Positions 12,655 through 24,857 are shown, counted from the first letter of the stretch. The stretch is 64,000 nucleotides of DNA from Pyrocephalus nanus (GCA_038380795.1 CM076267.1:22280001-22344000); one strand, 5' to 3'. The notes: generated by a model from the sequence alone, not told the origin. Numbers and translations: made by a program.

Positions 12655-12760
12655 TCATTCAAAACATCTTGTCATTCCCATTAGTACATCATCAAAAATT
12701 ATCAATCTCATTCAAAACACCTTGTCATTCCCATTAGTACATCATCAAAAATTATCAATC
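12655..12760 (+). repeat. 53-bp tandem duplication (two copies)
   Basis: Copy 1 spans 12655-12707 and copy 2 spans 12708-12760. Both start TCATTCAAAACA and end AAAATTATCAATC. Only one base differs (ACATCTTG versus ACACCTTG). The near identity means a recent event compared with the decayed repeats around it. Confidence 0.97.
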
Positions 12761-13599
12761 CTAATACTTTTGTAATAACCTAACATTTAGTAACATTTAA
12801 TAATATTTGTTCTTATTTGCTATAAAGAACCATAAGAACCAAGTAAAGCATGCCTCTAATATGCCTGCCTCAAAAAAGTGTGCTGCTGGTGTGTTTGCCA
12901 TGGGCTCAGAGCTGAGGATACACCCCAAACCTCTACAGTCTGCAAACATATTTCCCCAAATTCAAGGAAAACTTCCTTTTAGCTTAGGCTCACAGAGATT
13001 TAGTGCAGCAGTGAAGCCTCTCCTGTTCCCAGCCTTGGCTCACCCCTTCCATTCATACTGGGACTGCTTATTCTACAATAGTGTTTCAGGATCAGCTCCT
13101 GGGTCAGGATCTTGTCTTTACCGAGTGCCCAACGCTCCTAATCCTGGTGCAAAGCTTTGGAAATGACTTGCTAACAAGAGTTTGTCAAAATAAATTTAAA
13201 AAAACCCATGGGAAAAATTTAAGGTAGTGGCAAGCAAACATACATCAACATAAGTGAAAAAATCAAAGCATGAATATAACAAAATGCAAACAACGACCCC
13301 CCCCAAAAAAAAAAAACCCAAACGGGTCCTGTTCTCAAAGTTTGTATTCCCTTGACAAATGCATAAACAAAGCATCACTTGGTGTTGCTAACCATGCTGT
13401 TTGAAGAATTCCTTTCCTGCTTCTCTTTTACAGCACTTCTAGCCCAGCCTTTTTGTCTGTGGAGATTGTCTAATATGTAAATGTCCTTGCACAGTCTCTT
13501 CAAAATAAAAAGGAAGTCCTGGGAATTGAAATTCTATTTATATTTATCATAACTTGATAAGAGTAGAGTGTGTTTATTTAAATACCCTACCATTATTTC
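12761..13599. other. Unique non-coding DNA with C8A12 tract
   Basis: No gene is recognised. A 119-codon frame at 12807-13166 lies in a mildly GC-richer patch and matches no family I know. A C8 followed by A12 homopolymer junction sits at 13297-13316. Confidence 0.55.
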
Positions 13600-13930
13600 T
13601 TCTTAACAACAGGCAGCTCTGAAGCGCAGTTATAAGTCTGTTTACACCACACAGATATCAAATTGACTTGCTAATGGTAACTTTTATTCGGTATCCATGG
13701 GTTACTGTGTCATGTGATTTGACATCAAGTACAGACAGTGCTGATTAGTAGCATCCAGTTCTGTCCATCTCTGTGCATCACTGAACCATCTGGTCATTTA
13801 TTCACTAATAAGCCCCTAATGGCCCAAATATTCACCGGCCTGTCATTGTGACATGGCATAAAATGCCTACATCTTTCAACTTGCTTTGACATGTTGCTTG
13901 TTTCACATCAAAACCCGTCATTTACAGGAA
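13600..13930. promoter_or_regulatory. Candidate conserved non-coding element (enhancer-like)
   Basis: This is a motif-dense stretch with no repeat or coding signature. TGTCA-TTG-TGACA at 13841-13853 is a perfect inverted pair of TALE-homeodomain (MEIS/PKNOX-type) cores. GGCAT-AAA-ATGCC follows directly at 13855-13867. Just upstream are TTCACTAATAAGCCCCTAAT (13801-13820), with two TAAT cores, and a CCAAATATTCACCGG segment. Such clustering is typical of developmental enhancers, but the call is an inference from motifs only. Deep conservation across birds and reptiles, or its absence, would decide. Confidence 0.3.
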
Positions 13931-15582
13931 AAGAGCTCAGAGGGGTAAAAACTTGACCTAATCTGCAGTGTTAACACAAAGACAGAGGCTTTGTTATCTG
14001 GTAGCCTGACTGAAAGCATGTAAATGGGCATGAATTCATTTTGTACATTTTTCCATGCTCATTTTACAACATTCTTTAAGTTTGGTATCATTCCTAATGT
14101 TGGTTTTTATGTGGGTTTTGCTGTGAAATCTCTTTTCTTTATCTGTTAATATCCTTAGGAGTGCTTTAAAGGGAGCTGGATTCCCAGAGACATTTGTCAG
14201 TTTTCTATATGGAAAATATGTATCAATGGGAATATTATGGGAAGCCATAGAAGTTTTCTAAACCCTTCTGTTAAAAATTAGTATGATTAATAATTTTACT
14301 TCGCATTTCTTTTATCTTTGCCTAGATAGCAATAGGTAGTATATTACTTTCTGCCCTAAAGGATAGGAGATGCAGTAATTATTTCCAGTTTAGAGTGTCA
14401 GATTTTGCAGAATCTTTGTAGATGATAAAAATCTCACACTATATAATCATATAGTATGTTATTACTTAAGAGTCACAAATACTTAGTAACTGAAAAATCT
14501 TCCTCTTCAGTCACATCACACAAAATTGCTGGAGAAGAAGGAGGTCACAATCAATGCTTTATTTTTTTTTTTCATTCTTACTGGATATAGCCACAGTTAA
14601 AATAGTTTTAAAAAAGCAAACACCCATTAAACTAATTGCTGTTGAAATCTTGGTTAATACATCATTAAAATGTGATTAAAGCATGATGTAATTGATTGTA
14701 ACTAGAACACTTAGGGTGGTTTTATTGCTCTGCAGTCATTGGTGTGATGGGACACATAATTCACCCAGTATGTTAGCTTCACTTGGTGTGTGTGCCTCTA
14801 TTGGCACACTAGGTCCTTGAAGCAAGCATACTCTGCTCAACAAAACCTTCCATTGTGTTGCCTTCTGGCTCTTAAACTGGTTGTAAAGCGACAAGTAAAA
14901 AAACCAGAAACAAAACCAAAAAACCCGTGTTATTTTAACATGATAGAGATTTGCCTTTTTTTTTTTTTTTTAATAAATGCAGTGTTTTAAATAGTCTTTG
15001 CTCTTTTTCTGTGGGCTGACATTATGTGTGTGTTGCCGGTGGTAGTTCCTGTTAACGACATGAACCTCATCCAGGATAAATCCTCTGACTGTGCCTGCTA
15101 GTAAATTTTATCAGAGAATTCAGGTCAGCTAATGAATCAATTTGAATGTTGGCATTTTCATGCTGAGATTCAATCAAGTCTGAATTTCTTTTAATATTAG
15201 TTTACAATACTTACAGTCAAATCCATAAGCCGATCTTAGGATACACACACAGAATTTAGTATATGCATTCAAATGCTTCTATTTTTTGATTATTCCCTTT
15301 ACCAATCCTTGCTGCACAATGTTATCCTCAAGGGCATCAATAAACACATTCACTCCTGTCTTATAAGCTTGAGAATACCTTTTGCACTTACTCAGAGCCC
15401 CCAAACCTGGTGAGGGCTGGAAAGCAGTCATGTTTTGTGAAAAATATTGAGGTTTTGAACCCAATCTCTATTCCACATTAAAACAAAACCCAAAGCAGAA
15501 CCAAGTCAAACAAGATATGAATTGATATCTCTCTGACCCCCTAAATGGATATCTTATTCATAATGCTGTTAATTCCTCTTGC

Positions 15583-15585
<3 letters not shown>
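13931..15585. other. Unique non-coding DNA
   Basis: No gene is recognised. The section around 15040-15230 (for example AGCTAATGAATCAATTTGAA at 15127-15146) again carries TAAT/ATCAAT homeodomain-like words and no repeat signature. It could be a second conserved element, but there is no internal proof. Short T- and A-runs occur at about 14562-14572 and 14957-14971. Confidence 0.5.

Positions 15586-15620
<35 letters not shown>
15586..15620. repeat. Poly(A)35 homopolymer
   Basis: Thirty-five consecutive A, the longest homopolymer in the window. No polyadenylation hexamer lies just upstream and no target-site duplication was found. A retrocopy tail is therefore possible but unsupported. Confidence 0.93.
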
Positions 15621-15622
<2 letters not shown>

Positions 15623-17709
15623 AATTCACATCTACCACACAGAAAATCTTTTTGACAGCAGTTAATCAATGTGAAAAATTTCTATTAAAAAAATTAGTTT
15701 TGTCAACAACACAAGTGCTGATCAATTCAGGATATATTTCCATTTGTGCAAATAGGACTTCATAATAACAAAACACTAAACATAGGTTCTCAGATCCTTG
15801 TAGGATTTGGATTTTTGGTTCTAACTTTTTTACATGCTGAGCATTCTCAAGTCAGTACTTACAACACTAAATAATATTAAATATAGCTGTTGAGTACAAG
15901 TGGCATCTGGAGAATGGTTCTTTTGCATCTCATGTTTTTCAGATTTTGAAAATAATTTCATGTTTACTGAAAATTTTTGTTTTAGCTATTTAAGTCATAT
16001 TGACACTTGAAAAACTTCTAGAATGTTAAATTATTTTTTTCTCAGATACTGAATTTTTGAGATTTTGTTTTCAGTTTTTATTATTTTAAATTTAGTTGAC
16101 ATAAAAGTCATTACTTAAAATAAATAAGATATGAGATTATTGGAGTGAACCAGTTTGATATTGAAAAAAAATTATGACATTAAGTAAGAGAATGTATTGT
16201 AACCACTTCCATGGCTCTGATTCTCTTAGGGAAGATGTTCTGTTTGTCTAATGGGTAGTGTCTCAGAAAGATTTCAGCTCTGCTCAGCACCTAATAAGCC
16301 TGGGCTCACCACCAGCTCTTGTGGAATATTGCAAGTGGAATGGTACATGGAAAGAAGTATTTACTTCTGTGATTTAGGGGGAAAAAATCTCAGAAGAGTT
16401 ATACTGCGCTGTCTGGAATAATGTTTTTTTTTTTTTTCAGGAGGATATAGCACAGAAAATCTTAAGTGCATCTTGAACATTGTGTTTTATCAGTTATTAC
16501 TTATTACAACATTTCCAAAAACTTTATTGATGCTGTCAGTAGTAAGAACGCAGATACAAATGGAACATTTTTTTTAACTAAAAAGGCATCATTCATTTCA
16601 ACAGGTGTCAATGTGTCATGCAGTGACAGCCGCAGGTAATATCTGCAATCAGTTGGCTGTATTTTGAATACAAAACACTCATAAAAAATTTCATCCTGTT
16701 TTAACTGTATAAATGCAATACCATATTTCTAACATCCACAATTAATGGCAGAAAGACCACCCTGCTCAAATTGTTAATGTACAGGTATCTCAATTATCAG
16801 ACCATAACTTCAGCTAGATCCCTTTGAATCAGGATTAGCAAAAGACAGCTCCACCTACTTTTTAAAAAACAGAACAAAACAGAAGACATGAACCATTTGC
16901 TTGGCCACTTCTAAAACTCAAAAACTTTCCTTTTCAGGAAAAGGCATTTTTAATGGCTGATCCTCTACGCTTACCAGACATGAGGGGTTGCATCTTCAAA
17001 GTGGCCATTTAAGAAGGCAGTTAATAAGTATTTGTTAAAAATCTTATTGTCTTCTGAAATACAAGAAAAGATCACATTTTATAGCACTATTTAACCAAAG
17101 ATCATACAATATTAAAAAAGGAATATATGCTATTAATAAATTCAAAGCAGACAAAAAAAAAAATCACATTTGAACAGATGAGAAAGAAGACAAAATATGC
17201 TGCAAACCCAGTCAGTAGAGTAGCATGGTTGTCCTGGATAAATTGCTGCTATTGACAGGGTAACTTTGGTCATCTTCCCCAGACCTTTTTTGCAGAGTGT
17301 TTAATTCCTTGCTCTTCACAATAAACAACAGTATTTTAACATTAGTAACATGAAAAACTGTTCCTGTACAGCAAGCAGAGATGTTTCATTTTTAATGTAT
17401 TTTTAATTCAACGTAATAACAAGGAAATAGCTCCTGGCCACTGATGAAAAAATCTGCCACCAAGCTTATACACATTGAAAGAGCAGCATATTGCTACTGT
17501 TCCCTTAGATGGAAATTAATGTGGTAACAGCACATTTTAATAGTGACAGCCAAAAATGTAAAATCTATTAAACCATATCTATTTCACATATACAAGTGTT
17601 TGTGAAAGTGGTATTTTTACAACCAAGTAAAATAGCAAGCATTAATACTGCACACTTTTAGATTAGATAAGATCTTAATAGTATTTTTTAACATTCCACT
17701 TAATTACTT
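15621..17709. other. Very AT-rich unique DNA
   Basis: No gene or named repeat is seen. 15800-16200 is especially T-rich. A T14-CAG sequence at 16424-16440 resembles a strong splice acceptor, but no open exon or matching donor follows, so it is not called. Confidence 0.55.
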
Positions 17710-17812
17710 CCAATCCTGCAAAGACTTTTATGCATTTGCTTAACTTTTCATAGATGAATATTTCCATTGATTTAACATGTATCCAAGTCTTTGAAACATT
17801 AGGGCCTGAGCA
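17710..17812. repeat. Ancient palindromic amniote repeat (DNA-transposon-like remnant)
   Basis: The element opens CCAATCCTGCAAAGACTT (17710-17727) and closes AAGTCTTTG...ATTAGGGCC (17785-17805). In between are ATGCATTTGCTTAACTTT and TTTCCATTGATTT. These resemble, in order, a palindromic repeat seen in many turtle, crocodile and bird sequences ('atcctgcaaagacttatgcacatgcttaacttt...cccattgatttcaatggg...'). The arms still share a perfect 9-bp inverted core, CAAAGACTT at 17719-17727 against AAGTCTTTG at 17785-17793. I do not recall the official family name. The palindromic shape suggests a non-autonomous DNA transposon, now immobile. Confidence 0.5.
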
Positions 17813-20800
17813 CAAGGCTAATCATATGCAAAGAACATTTGCAAGTCTCTTTATGACATCAAATGTACCATATTTGAACCTAAATATGCCTACTTCTGTG
17901 CCTAATTGATGACTTTGTATTAAACATTGTGCTTGGAAAGCAAGTAGTAAAAAAATTGAATTTTAAACTTGCATATTTGTGTATTCAGTCCCAAACTGAT
18001 GCAGATCCTGCAGAGATAAACACCATTTACTAATGCAGGAGAAGTATTGCTGATGTATTAACCACACTACTATCAAGAATCTCAAGGATAGCATATGGAT
18101 CTGCATGGGCAGACACACTGGAAATGCACACTGTATGCACCCACATGTGAGAAAGTTTGTAAAATGCAGATCAATTAGTATTACAAACCATTAACAGAAG
18201 CTCTCTAATTCAATAAACCTCAAGATGGGTTAAATAGATGTTGTAAGCTGCTGAACAGGTTCTAGTGATATTCATACAGTGATTTGAGATGCCGACCCAG
18301 ATCTTAAGTGATTTTAGTCTGTTTACTTCTTTTGAAACAGTCATCACAATGACTCAGATCCATCACTGATCTCAAACTCACTCTTTTTACTACAACAATG
18401 TCAAATATTTTAATAGGTGATACAGAGGAGTAGAAGAGCAAACAGCCCACTTTCACATGTGTGTATTTGCACACAGGTAAAAAGTTACCAGCTACTCACA
18501 TTTCCAGATCCACTAATCACTCACAAATGATCTGATCCCATGTTTGTTCCCTGAAGTAATTAACTAACAAAGGTGATTATCCCAGGGTCACCAGCAGGCT
18601 ACCAAGAAGTGACTGCTACTACAAAACAGAATGACCAGAAATGAGAAAACCATTAATGTGAGAGTAAATATATAGTTATGAGCCACGCTTCTGCAATAAC
18701 AAACTAGTGACAAAGTCCAACACATCAGCTGGGCTTCAATACAACAGACGCTTATAAAGTCTACAACAAAGGTGCATGAAATGCTGTTTCATTTTCCTAC
18801 TCCATCAAGCATTCTTTCATTATATTCTACCAGAATCCATTGTCACTGTAGGTTCTTGTTTAGGTTTTCATGGGAACTAACAGAACTCCACAAGGGTCCT
18901 TGGGTGACAGAGGCTCTGCCATACTGAATTTTCTGCCAAAATATTAATAACATAATTAAACATTCCATGGCAAAAAAACCCCACCCATCATTGTTACAAC
19001 ATATGCTCTGTCATCACTGACGTTAACAAAAACTTTGAGCCTCCATCATACACCCGTCATATAAAAAGTAAGTGAATAAATTTGAGATAGACCCATATGA
19101 GAGGTCTATCACTGAAGTTTGTAACTAATAACAGGCTTTTCTGCTTCAGAAGACTTTATCTACATTTTCTTGATCCACTTTATCTGATGATAATTTCATT
19201 TGTGAACTGGCTTTCTGTGGAGCTTCTGCTACAAAACTCATAGATATTCTCTAATCAGCAGTCAGTCTTTTCAGAAAAAATCCTTCTTGTTCTGGAAACA
19301 CACTTTCCAGCAATCTACCTGGAGTCTCCCAAGAGATTCTTAGACCCTTAATAGGTACAAATTAATCAGAAATCAATTGCATTTAAGGGTGTACAGTAAT
19401 TAAGAAAAGAGTTAAAACAAACTCACATGCTCAAAATCACAGATGCTTTTGGGGAAAAAAGGTTCATGGTATGCACCCATCATAGGTCCAATTAAAGCTG
19501 TAGCACAAGCCTCAATCTTGCTTTACAACACAGTGTAAGAGAGAGCATCCATCAGTGTGCATTTCCTAAGGGGCCCAGTCTTGAAGACCTCACTCAGGCA
19601 AACATTTTTTTGGTTTGGATTAAGAGTTCATATTTTTACCCTTTGATCATTGCCCTGTCGCTGCCTCCTTTTCCCCTCTGCTCTGAAGCTGTCCTTTCAT
19701 CTATGACATCACAAGTTTTGCTGCTGTAAATTGACAAAATTATATCCTGTTTTGCAATGAAAGCCAATACTAAATACAGGCAGAACTTCTCTCTTCCTTC
19801 AGCCCTTTGAGTGCCTTAGAACCTATTTTGGTTGAGAAAAATCTGGAGGAGTACTTGACTCGTTTTAACTGCCTCTGAAAGAATCACTTGCAGGCAAGAG
19901 CAGAAGTAAGAGAAGCATGGGAGCCATTATATACAGGCTTGGGAACACCAGATCTTGGAAATAAAGCACTGCCACTTTTTTAAAAAATCATGTCTTATTT
20001 GTGTTTATTATACAGAAATATATTACCTAAATTTTGGAAGTGGTTAAACTGAAAGACTTGCTAAATTTTTCTCAAACTTGTACCCTAGTTTTCTCTTTTC
20101 CATTTATTCCCCCCAATCCAAATTTATGGACAGTGTCAGTAACCCATTGTAGTGACAAGACCCAAAAAAAGACCCAATTATTTCTTTACAAGTTCTGTCT
20201 TCTATCCTTTTCTCACATAACATATCCAAAATTCAATCCTCAGAAACAAGGACTAGAGTACAAATCACCAGACCTCTCCCTCCCTTGTCATGCTGCTCTG
20301 TTCACTTACTTTAAGAGGAAGATGAGCTTCCCTTTAGCTGGCTTACTTCCAGGACTAATTATCTGAAATTACTAACCTACACAAACCTCAGTGATTTCAA
20401 GGAAATTCACCAACCAAGCTCCAAAACAAAAGCAAAAATCAGTTTTTTCACACTGGCAACAGCAGTTAATATTCTCACAGTTTAATAATTCAACGAGAGA
20501 AAATTGTTTGTTAGTAGTTTCCAGGTAATTTTTGACACTTAAAAGAGAAGCTTAGTTTAGACTACTTAGCCTAACAGGTTAAGGATGCTAGGAGTTCAAA
20601 GTTTGGGTTTGGAAGGATTACAACACTGGAAAGAGAATAATCAATACTATTTACTTTTGGCACCTTTATAGTCTTTTAATTTCTATCTACTGTAAGAAAA
20701 ACAGTGTTAGGCAGCATTCCAGAATATATTGTTGAAACAAAGCAAGTATTATATAAAGGGCTGCAACTCCTAACGGAAGAAGGAAACCAAGATGCTAAGT

Positions 20801-20944
20801 CATTCATATTTATTAATACGGTTGCCTATAAAAGGAGCATAACTTGAATATTCATTCCAAACTCAGTCTTTTAACTAAATTTATAGTGGCAATGTGCTAA
20901 GATACTATTACTGAGAGATACCTCTATGCAAATTAAGGTGGAAC
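17813..20944. other. Unique AT-rich DNA
   Basis: No gene is recognised. The 110-codon frame at 20034-20366 has no domain or exon signals. Words such as AATGACTCAGATCC near 18348 (AP-1-like) are isolated. An 8-bp inverted repeat GATAGACC/GGTCTATC at 19086-19110 is within chance expectation. The 17.8-18.9 kb part has no low-complexity decay and could be conserved, which cannot be judged here. Confidence 0.5.
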
Positions 20945-20997
20945 CATGACCATATGCTGAAGTCAATAGTACTCATTTTATTTAACAATAAAATGTG

Positions 20998-21056
20998 AGG
21001 TAGAGAGAAAGAAAGAAATAGAAAAGGGAGAGGAGAGAGAGAGAGAAAGAGAAAGA
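20998..21056 (+). repeat. GA-rich (polypurine) tract
   Basis: Almost purely A and G on the plus strand (GAGAGAAAGAAAGAAA..., GAGAGAGAGAGAG). It lies inside the probable LTR between its TATA box and poly(A) signal, so in the LTR's own orientation it is a pyrimidine tract of the R/U5 region. Confidence 0.9.
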
Positions 21057-21150
21057 TTAAGCGGAAGACAGTCACTACCCATGGATCTAGCATCCTCCTA
21101 TTGATCTTTCTTCACCCTGGTGGGGTTCCCAAGGTCATTCAAAACTTTTC

Positions 21151-21219
21151 GCTATTTATACGTTTTAGCAAACAAAGGGGTCAATGTTAATTGGCTACAG
21201 AGTTCTCTTATTCTATTGG
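21151..21219 (-). promoter_or_regulatory. LTR core promoter: CCAAT boxes and TATA box
   Basis: Two CCAAT pentamers lie roughly 35-60 bases upstream of TATAAATAGC, all read on the minus strand. This is a well-formed RNA polymerase II promoter architecture. If active, it would transcribe toward lower coordinates. Activity cannot be inferred from the sequence. Confidence 0.5.
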
Positions 21220-21725
21220 TTAAGTGATTCCCTCACTTCTAATGCTAATTAGTTCTTTTGAGTCGGTGGGTTTCTTGAGTCTAGACTTCGATCTGCACCT
21301 ACCAAAATTACCTTTTACCCAGCCAGAACTGATTTCAGCATAACTGATGAGTTGTTTTTCCCGTGGATTCTTTGTGCCCATTTTCAGTGATACATTCTTC
21401 TCCCTTAGCTTTGTTAAGCTCCGACTAGGCCTGAGATACACTTGGACAATTGTACCACCTTTATCTTATCTCAAGTTCCCATCACAGTGGCTTAATTTAC
21501 AGTCAAAGTTCCAGGTATCCACAAAGGCTTATTCAGGGGCAGGGGGCTTTGGTGGTCCAAGATAAGCAGTTCCTTCTTTGCACATTTTGCTACAGTGGGA
21601 ATTTTTGTCTGGATGCATTACCCAGGATGCATTAGCCAGACCCTACCAGGCCTGGAGTTGGCACCACCCTGCTGCTCCATTATGTGCTTATCTCATGGCA
21701 AAGCCCTTCTGTGATCTTTAAGAAC

Positions 21726-24700
21726 ACACACAAAATCCTGTTTTATAGTCAAAATTGTATCAACCTCAAAGATTGCCTATTAAAGCCAGAAGGATTATCT
21801 TCATGTACTATTAAATCTAATGTATAAATAAGTAGTGCTTACTGATGCAAACTGTAGTGCCTTCTTATTCTGAGAATAACAGAAATGTAGCCTGAATGAC
21901 GTAAAATAAATGTAGGGCACGCCCTCTTTATAAAGTAAACATTAGGATGCAGTTGCAGAACTTCATTGACTACAGCACTGCAAGAAGGTGCTTTTTTATT
22001 CTTTGGGTTTGGTTTTTATTTCTTCCTACAATTAGCTAAGTTTGCTCATTTTTTAATTGCTAATAAGAATTCATAAAGGAATGGCCATACATATATTCTT
22101 TCATTTCACTACACTGTAATTTAACTTCAGTAAATATTAAATTTTTGTAGCACTGTGAATGAGGGTGACAATTTTTTTTTTCTGCAAACTTGTTAAATGA
22201 ACAGTAAAAGTGTTTGAGCATTTATATTGTACACAAACTTACTGTTTCATAATTTTGGTTGATGTGGAATCATTCTAGAACTTCAGCTCAGAAGGGCAAC
22301 CTCTAAGTCTACTAGGCAAAAAGCATCCTGATATCACATATTGCATGTAAAGAAATGTCACTTCAAGGTTCTAATAGTATAATCACAATTCATAGACAAA
22401 TACAGATGTTCTATTTCTTCCTCAAACAGGTATTTTCTCTGATGTTGATCAGAGGAGAATTTTAACCCCTCCCTCAGTTTAATGAAGATGAGTAAGATTC
22501 CTGGCATGCAGTAATAATTTAAGTTTACTATGCAGAGCATTGTAGAGAAAAGGCAGAGGCAAACTGAGGAGACCGAGACCCATAGTTCCCAGTTCCACTT
22601 CAAGTCTGAATACCTACTGGCTGGAATGATCTCAAGCTTATCACTTGTTACTTAACCACTTACTTCAAGAAACAGAAATATGGGTAGCAGAGTCATGGGG
22701 ACACTGGGGGAAAAAATGTTGACACAATCCATAGATCCCAGGAAAACATTAATTTCTCTCCTCTGTCTGGTAAGAGAATCCTTTTAGAGATGAAATGATT
22801 GCCAAAGAAGTAGTCATATACATCTATTTGTATACTTTTCCTAAACTCCATTAAAGCTCCAGCTTTCACATCTTTAGCAACAAATGAGAAAATTCTTATT
22901 TATTCTCTGAGTGAGAGAAAAGCCCTTTGTGTATTTAACCTACACTTTATTTGTTTTTAAAATATATTCAGGCACTCCTGTGTGATTTCTTGCTAATGCT
23001 TAATGAACCAAATCCTTTTAGATATTTGTCTACAGCTGTAAAATTCTCTGCTGGCTTCTTCCTCAAACTAGAGGTTTTAGCCTCAACTTATTAATAGATG
23101 CCAGTGGAAACATCAAGTCCAGAGACCTTCCCACAGCGCCTTGTTCAGCCTGCTGCCCTTTAAACTTTGCTTGTAACCGATAGAGAGTGTTAACGTGCAT
23201 ATCCACAGGTGTGTAAGGCAGTCCAGGAACTAGTATCTATGCACTAATATCCCCGTGAAGGGCAAGGCAGACAATCAAGCATCTTGATTTAGTCTCCATG
23301 CAAAAGGTCAGATTAGGCACTCTCTAGAGGTCCTCACTATGTTTCTGATTCTGTGCTCATGCTGTGATGACTACAATAAATCCAATACCTAGATAAAGTG
23401 GGGTTGTAAGGAACATTGGATGAAAAAAACCAGCATTTGTTACTCAAAGACAGAGAAACTCTAAACTATTACATAAAGTCCCTTATCTGCCCTTCCTCAT
23501 TATTTTTGTAATTCTTTATACACATCCTAGCTAAACAAGCTTTTTATGTACAGGATGGCAGCCAACCCCCCACACAGCAGTTTGATTGCTCTGCCTCACC
23601 ACTCAGGCAGGGTGTGCCCACCTGGTACCACAGCTGCCTGCACTGGACACTGAGACTTCTGCTGCAGAGGGTTTCCTCCCTGGCACATTGTCACAGTCTT
23701 GCACAGAGCCCTGCACAATGTGCCCCCTGTTCTTGAATGTGGAAAAAGATATGGGTGCTTTGTTCTCCACTGGATGTCCTGCTTGAGGGCATAATGGATT
23801 TCATCACAATCCAGGTATGAAAAGCTGTTTAGCAGGCAGACAGCTGGAGGTCCAACAGTGCTTTACAGAGTAATCCCATATAGGAAACACTGGAGTACAC
23901 TCAGCATGGGAGTGAAAAAAAACAGCAGGGAAATTGGTGAGGCTCACCCTCCTATCCTAAAAGAGATCTTTTACCCAGTGTGCAGTCAGAAATCTCTTCC
24001 AAGACTGCTAAACCTCTGGGGAGATTTAGGCACACTGTGTGTGGCAGCAGTACTCAGCTCTAACAGCCTGGGAACTAGGGAGCCTGAAAGGGACGGGGGC
24101 TGTGTGTGGGCAGCACCATCAGCAACAAAGTTCCCTCTTGTGTGGGGAAAGTTGGGTTCTCTTTCCTTGCACAGGACATCACACAGCATGTCTGGAAGAG
24201 ATCAGCTCTCTTGGGCACTGTTGGTAACCTGCTCTCCAGAATTACAGTAGCAGCATTAGAGTTAACTAAACCCTAAAACTGTCAAGATGGAGAAATCTTA
24301 GATGAATACAACACTGCTGGGAAATAAAAAATCAGAAGAAATTCAATTCTAACCAATCCTGACTTCCTTTAGACATGGCAGCTAAAGAAATAGAGACCTG
24401 TAAGAGCCCTCTATAGGCTATTAAGACACCTTATTTAAGTTTTGTAAGAGGATCTGAAACCATAACGATGGTCATGTGTAAATATCGAATAGCTCAGTTA
24501 CATCAGGAATCATTTACCCACAATTTATTTTTTTTTTTCTGCAGAGGATGCCAAACACCTATGGATTTAAAACTAAGATTCTAATACATAACAAAAGGTT
24601 TATTTATCTAACAGTAAAATCAGAAAGATCCCATGCCAAAGCTGCAGACAGAGAAAATCCTAACATGGTCTTGAATCCATGTTCCACCAGAAGACTTTCC

Positions 24701-24827
24701 ATTAAATATTTAGTGAAAGACATCTTTGGGTCCTAATTTTCCAAAACTTTGATAGAGAACCTATCTTAGATAAATAAAATCTTCAGTGTTGAGCAGATAT
24801 ACATCAGGCCCTGGGGCTCTATAATAG
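21726..24827. other. Unique non-coding DNA with a GC-richer patch
   Basis: No gene is recognised. The GC-richer patch at about 23550-24260 gives a 130-codon plus-strand frame (23858-24250), a 67-codon antisense frame and a 62-codon alternative plus frame. Being open in several frames at once argues for stop-poor composition rather than coding. No known domain is seen. Confidence 0.55.
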
Positions 24828-24857
24828 CTGCATTTTAAAATTTCTTTTAAAATGCAG
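24828..24857. repeat. Perfect 13-bp inverted repeat with 4-base loop
   Basis: CTGCATTTTAAAA (24828-24840), loop TTTC, TTTTAAAATGCAG (24845-24857). With the base composition of the window, a perfect 13-bp arm with a loop under 20 bases is expected about 0.04 times in 64 kb. It is therefore unlikely to be chance alone, although the AT-rich core raises that figure somewhat. Confidence 0.95.

Larger units (their letters stand above)
20945..21725 (-). mobile_element. Probable solo retroviral LTR (avian ERV)
   Basis: On the minus strand the control signals of an LTR appear in correct order and spacing. There are two CCAAT boxes (complements of ATTGG at 21215-21219 and 21190-21194), then the TATA box TATAAATAGC at 21160-21151. 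A C/T-rich tract follows at about 21055-21001, then an AATAAA poly(A) signal at 20982-20977. TATA to poly(A) is about 175 bases, which would hold the R region. Sequence on the U3 side reaches about 21725, giving an LTR of roughly 780 bases, within the range of ERVL or gamma-like avian LTRs. No gag, pol or env frames flank it, so it is a solo LTR or an isolated fragment. I could not find a clean TG...CA edge or a target-site duplication, so the edges are approximate and the family is unassigned. Confidence 0.6.

Noticed and set aside
16424..16440. T14-CAG resembling a splice acceptor
   Set aside because: No open exon or donor follows. T-runs ending in CAG are expected by chance in such AT-rich DNA.
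19086..19110. 8-bp inverted repeat GATAGACC/GGTCTATC
   Set aside because: Eight-base arms with loops up to 20 bases are expected many times in 64 kb.
23858..24250. 130-codon plus-strand frame
   Set aside because: GC-rich patch open in at least three frames, with no domain.
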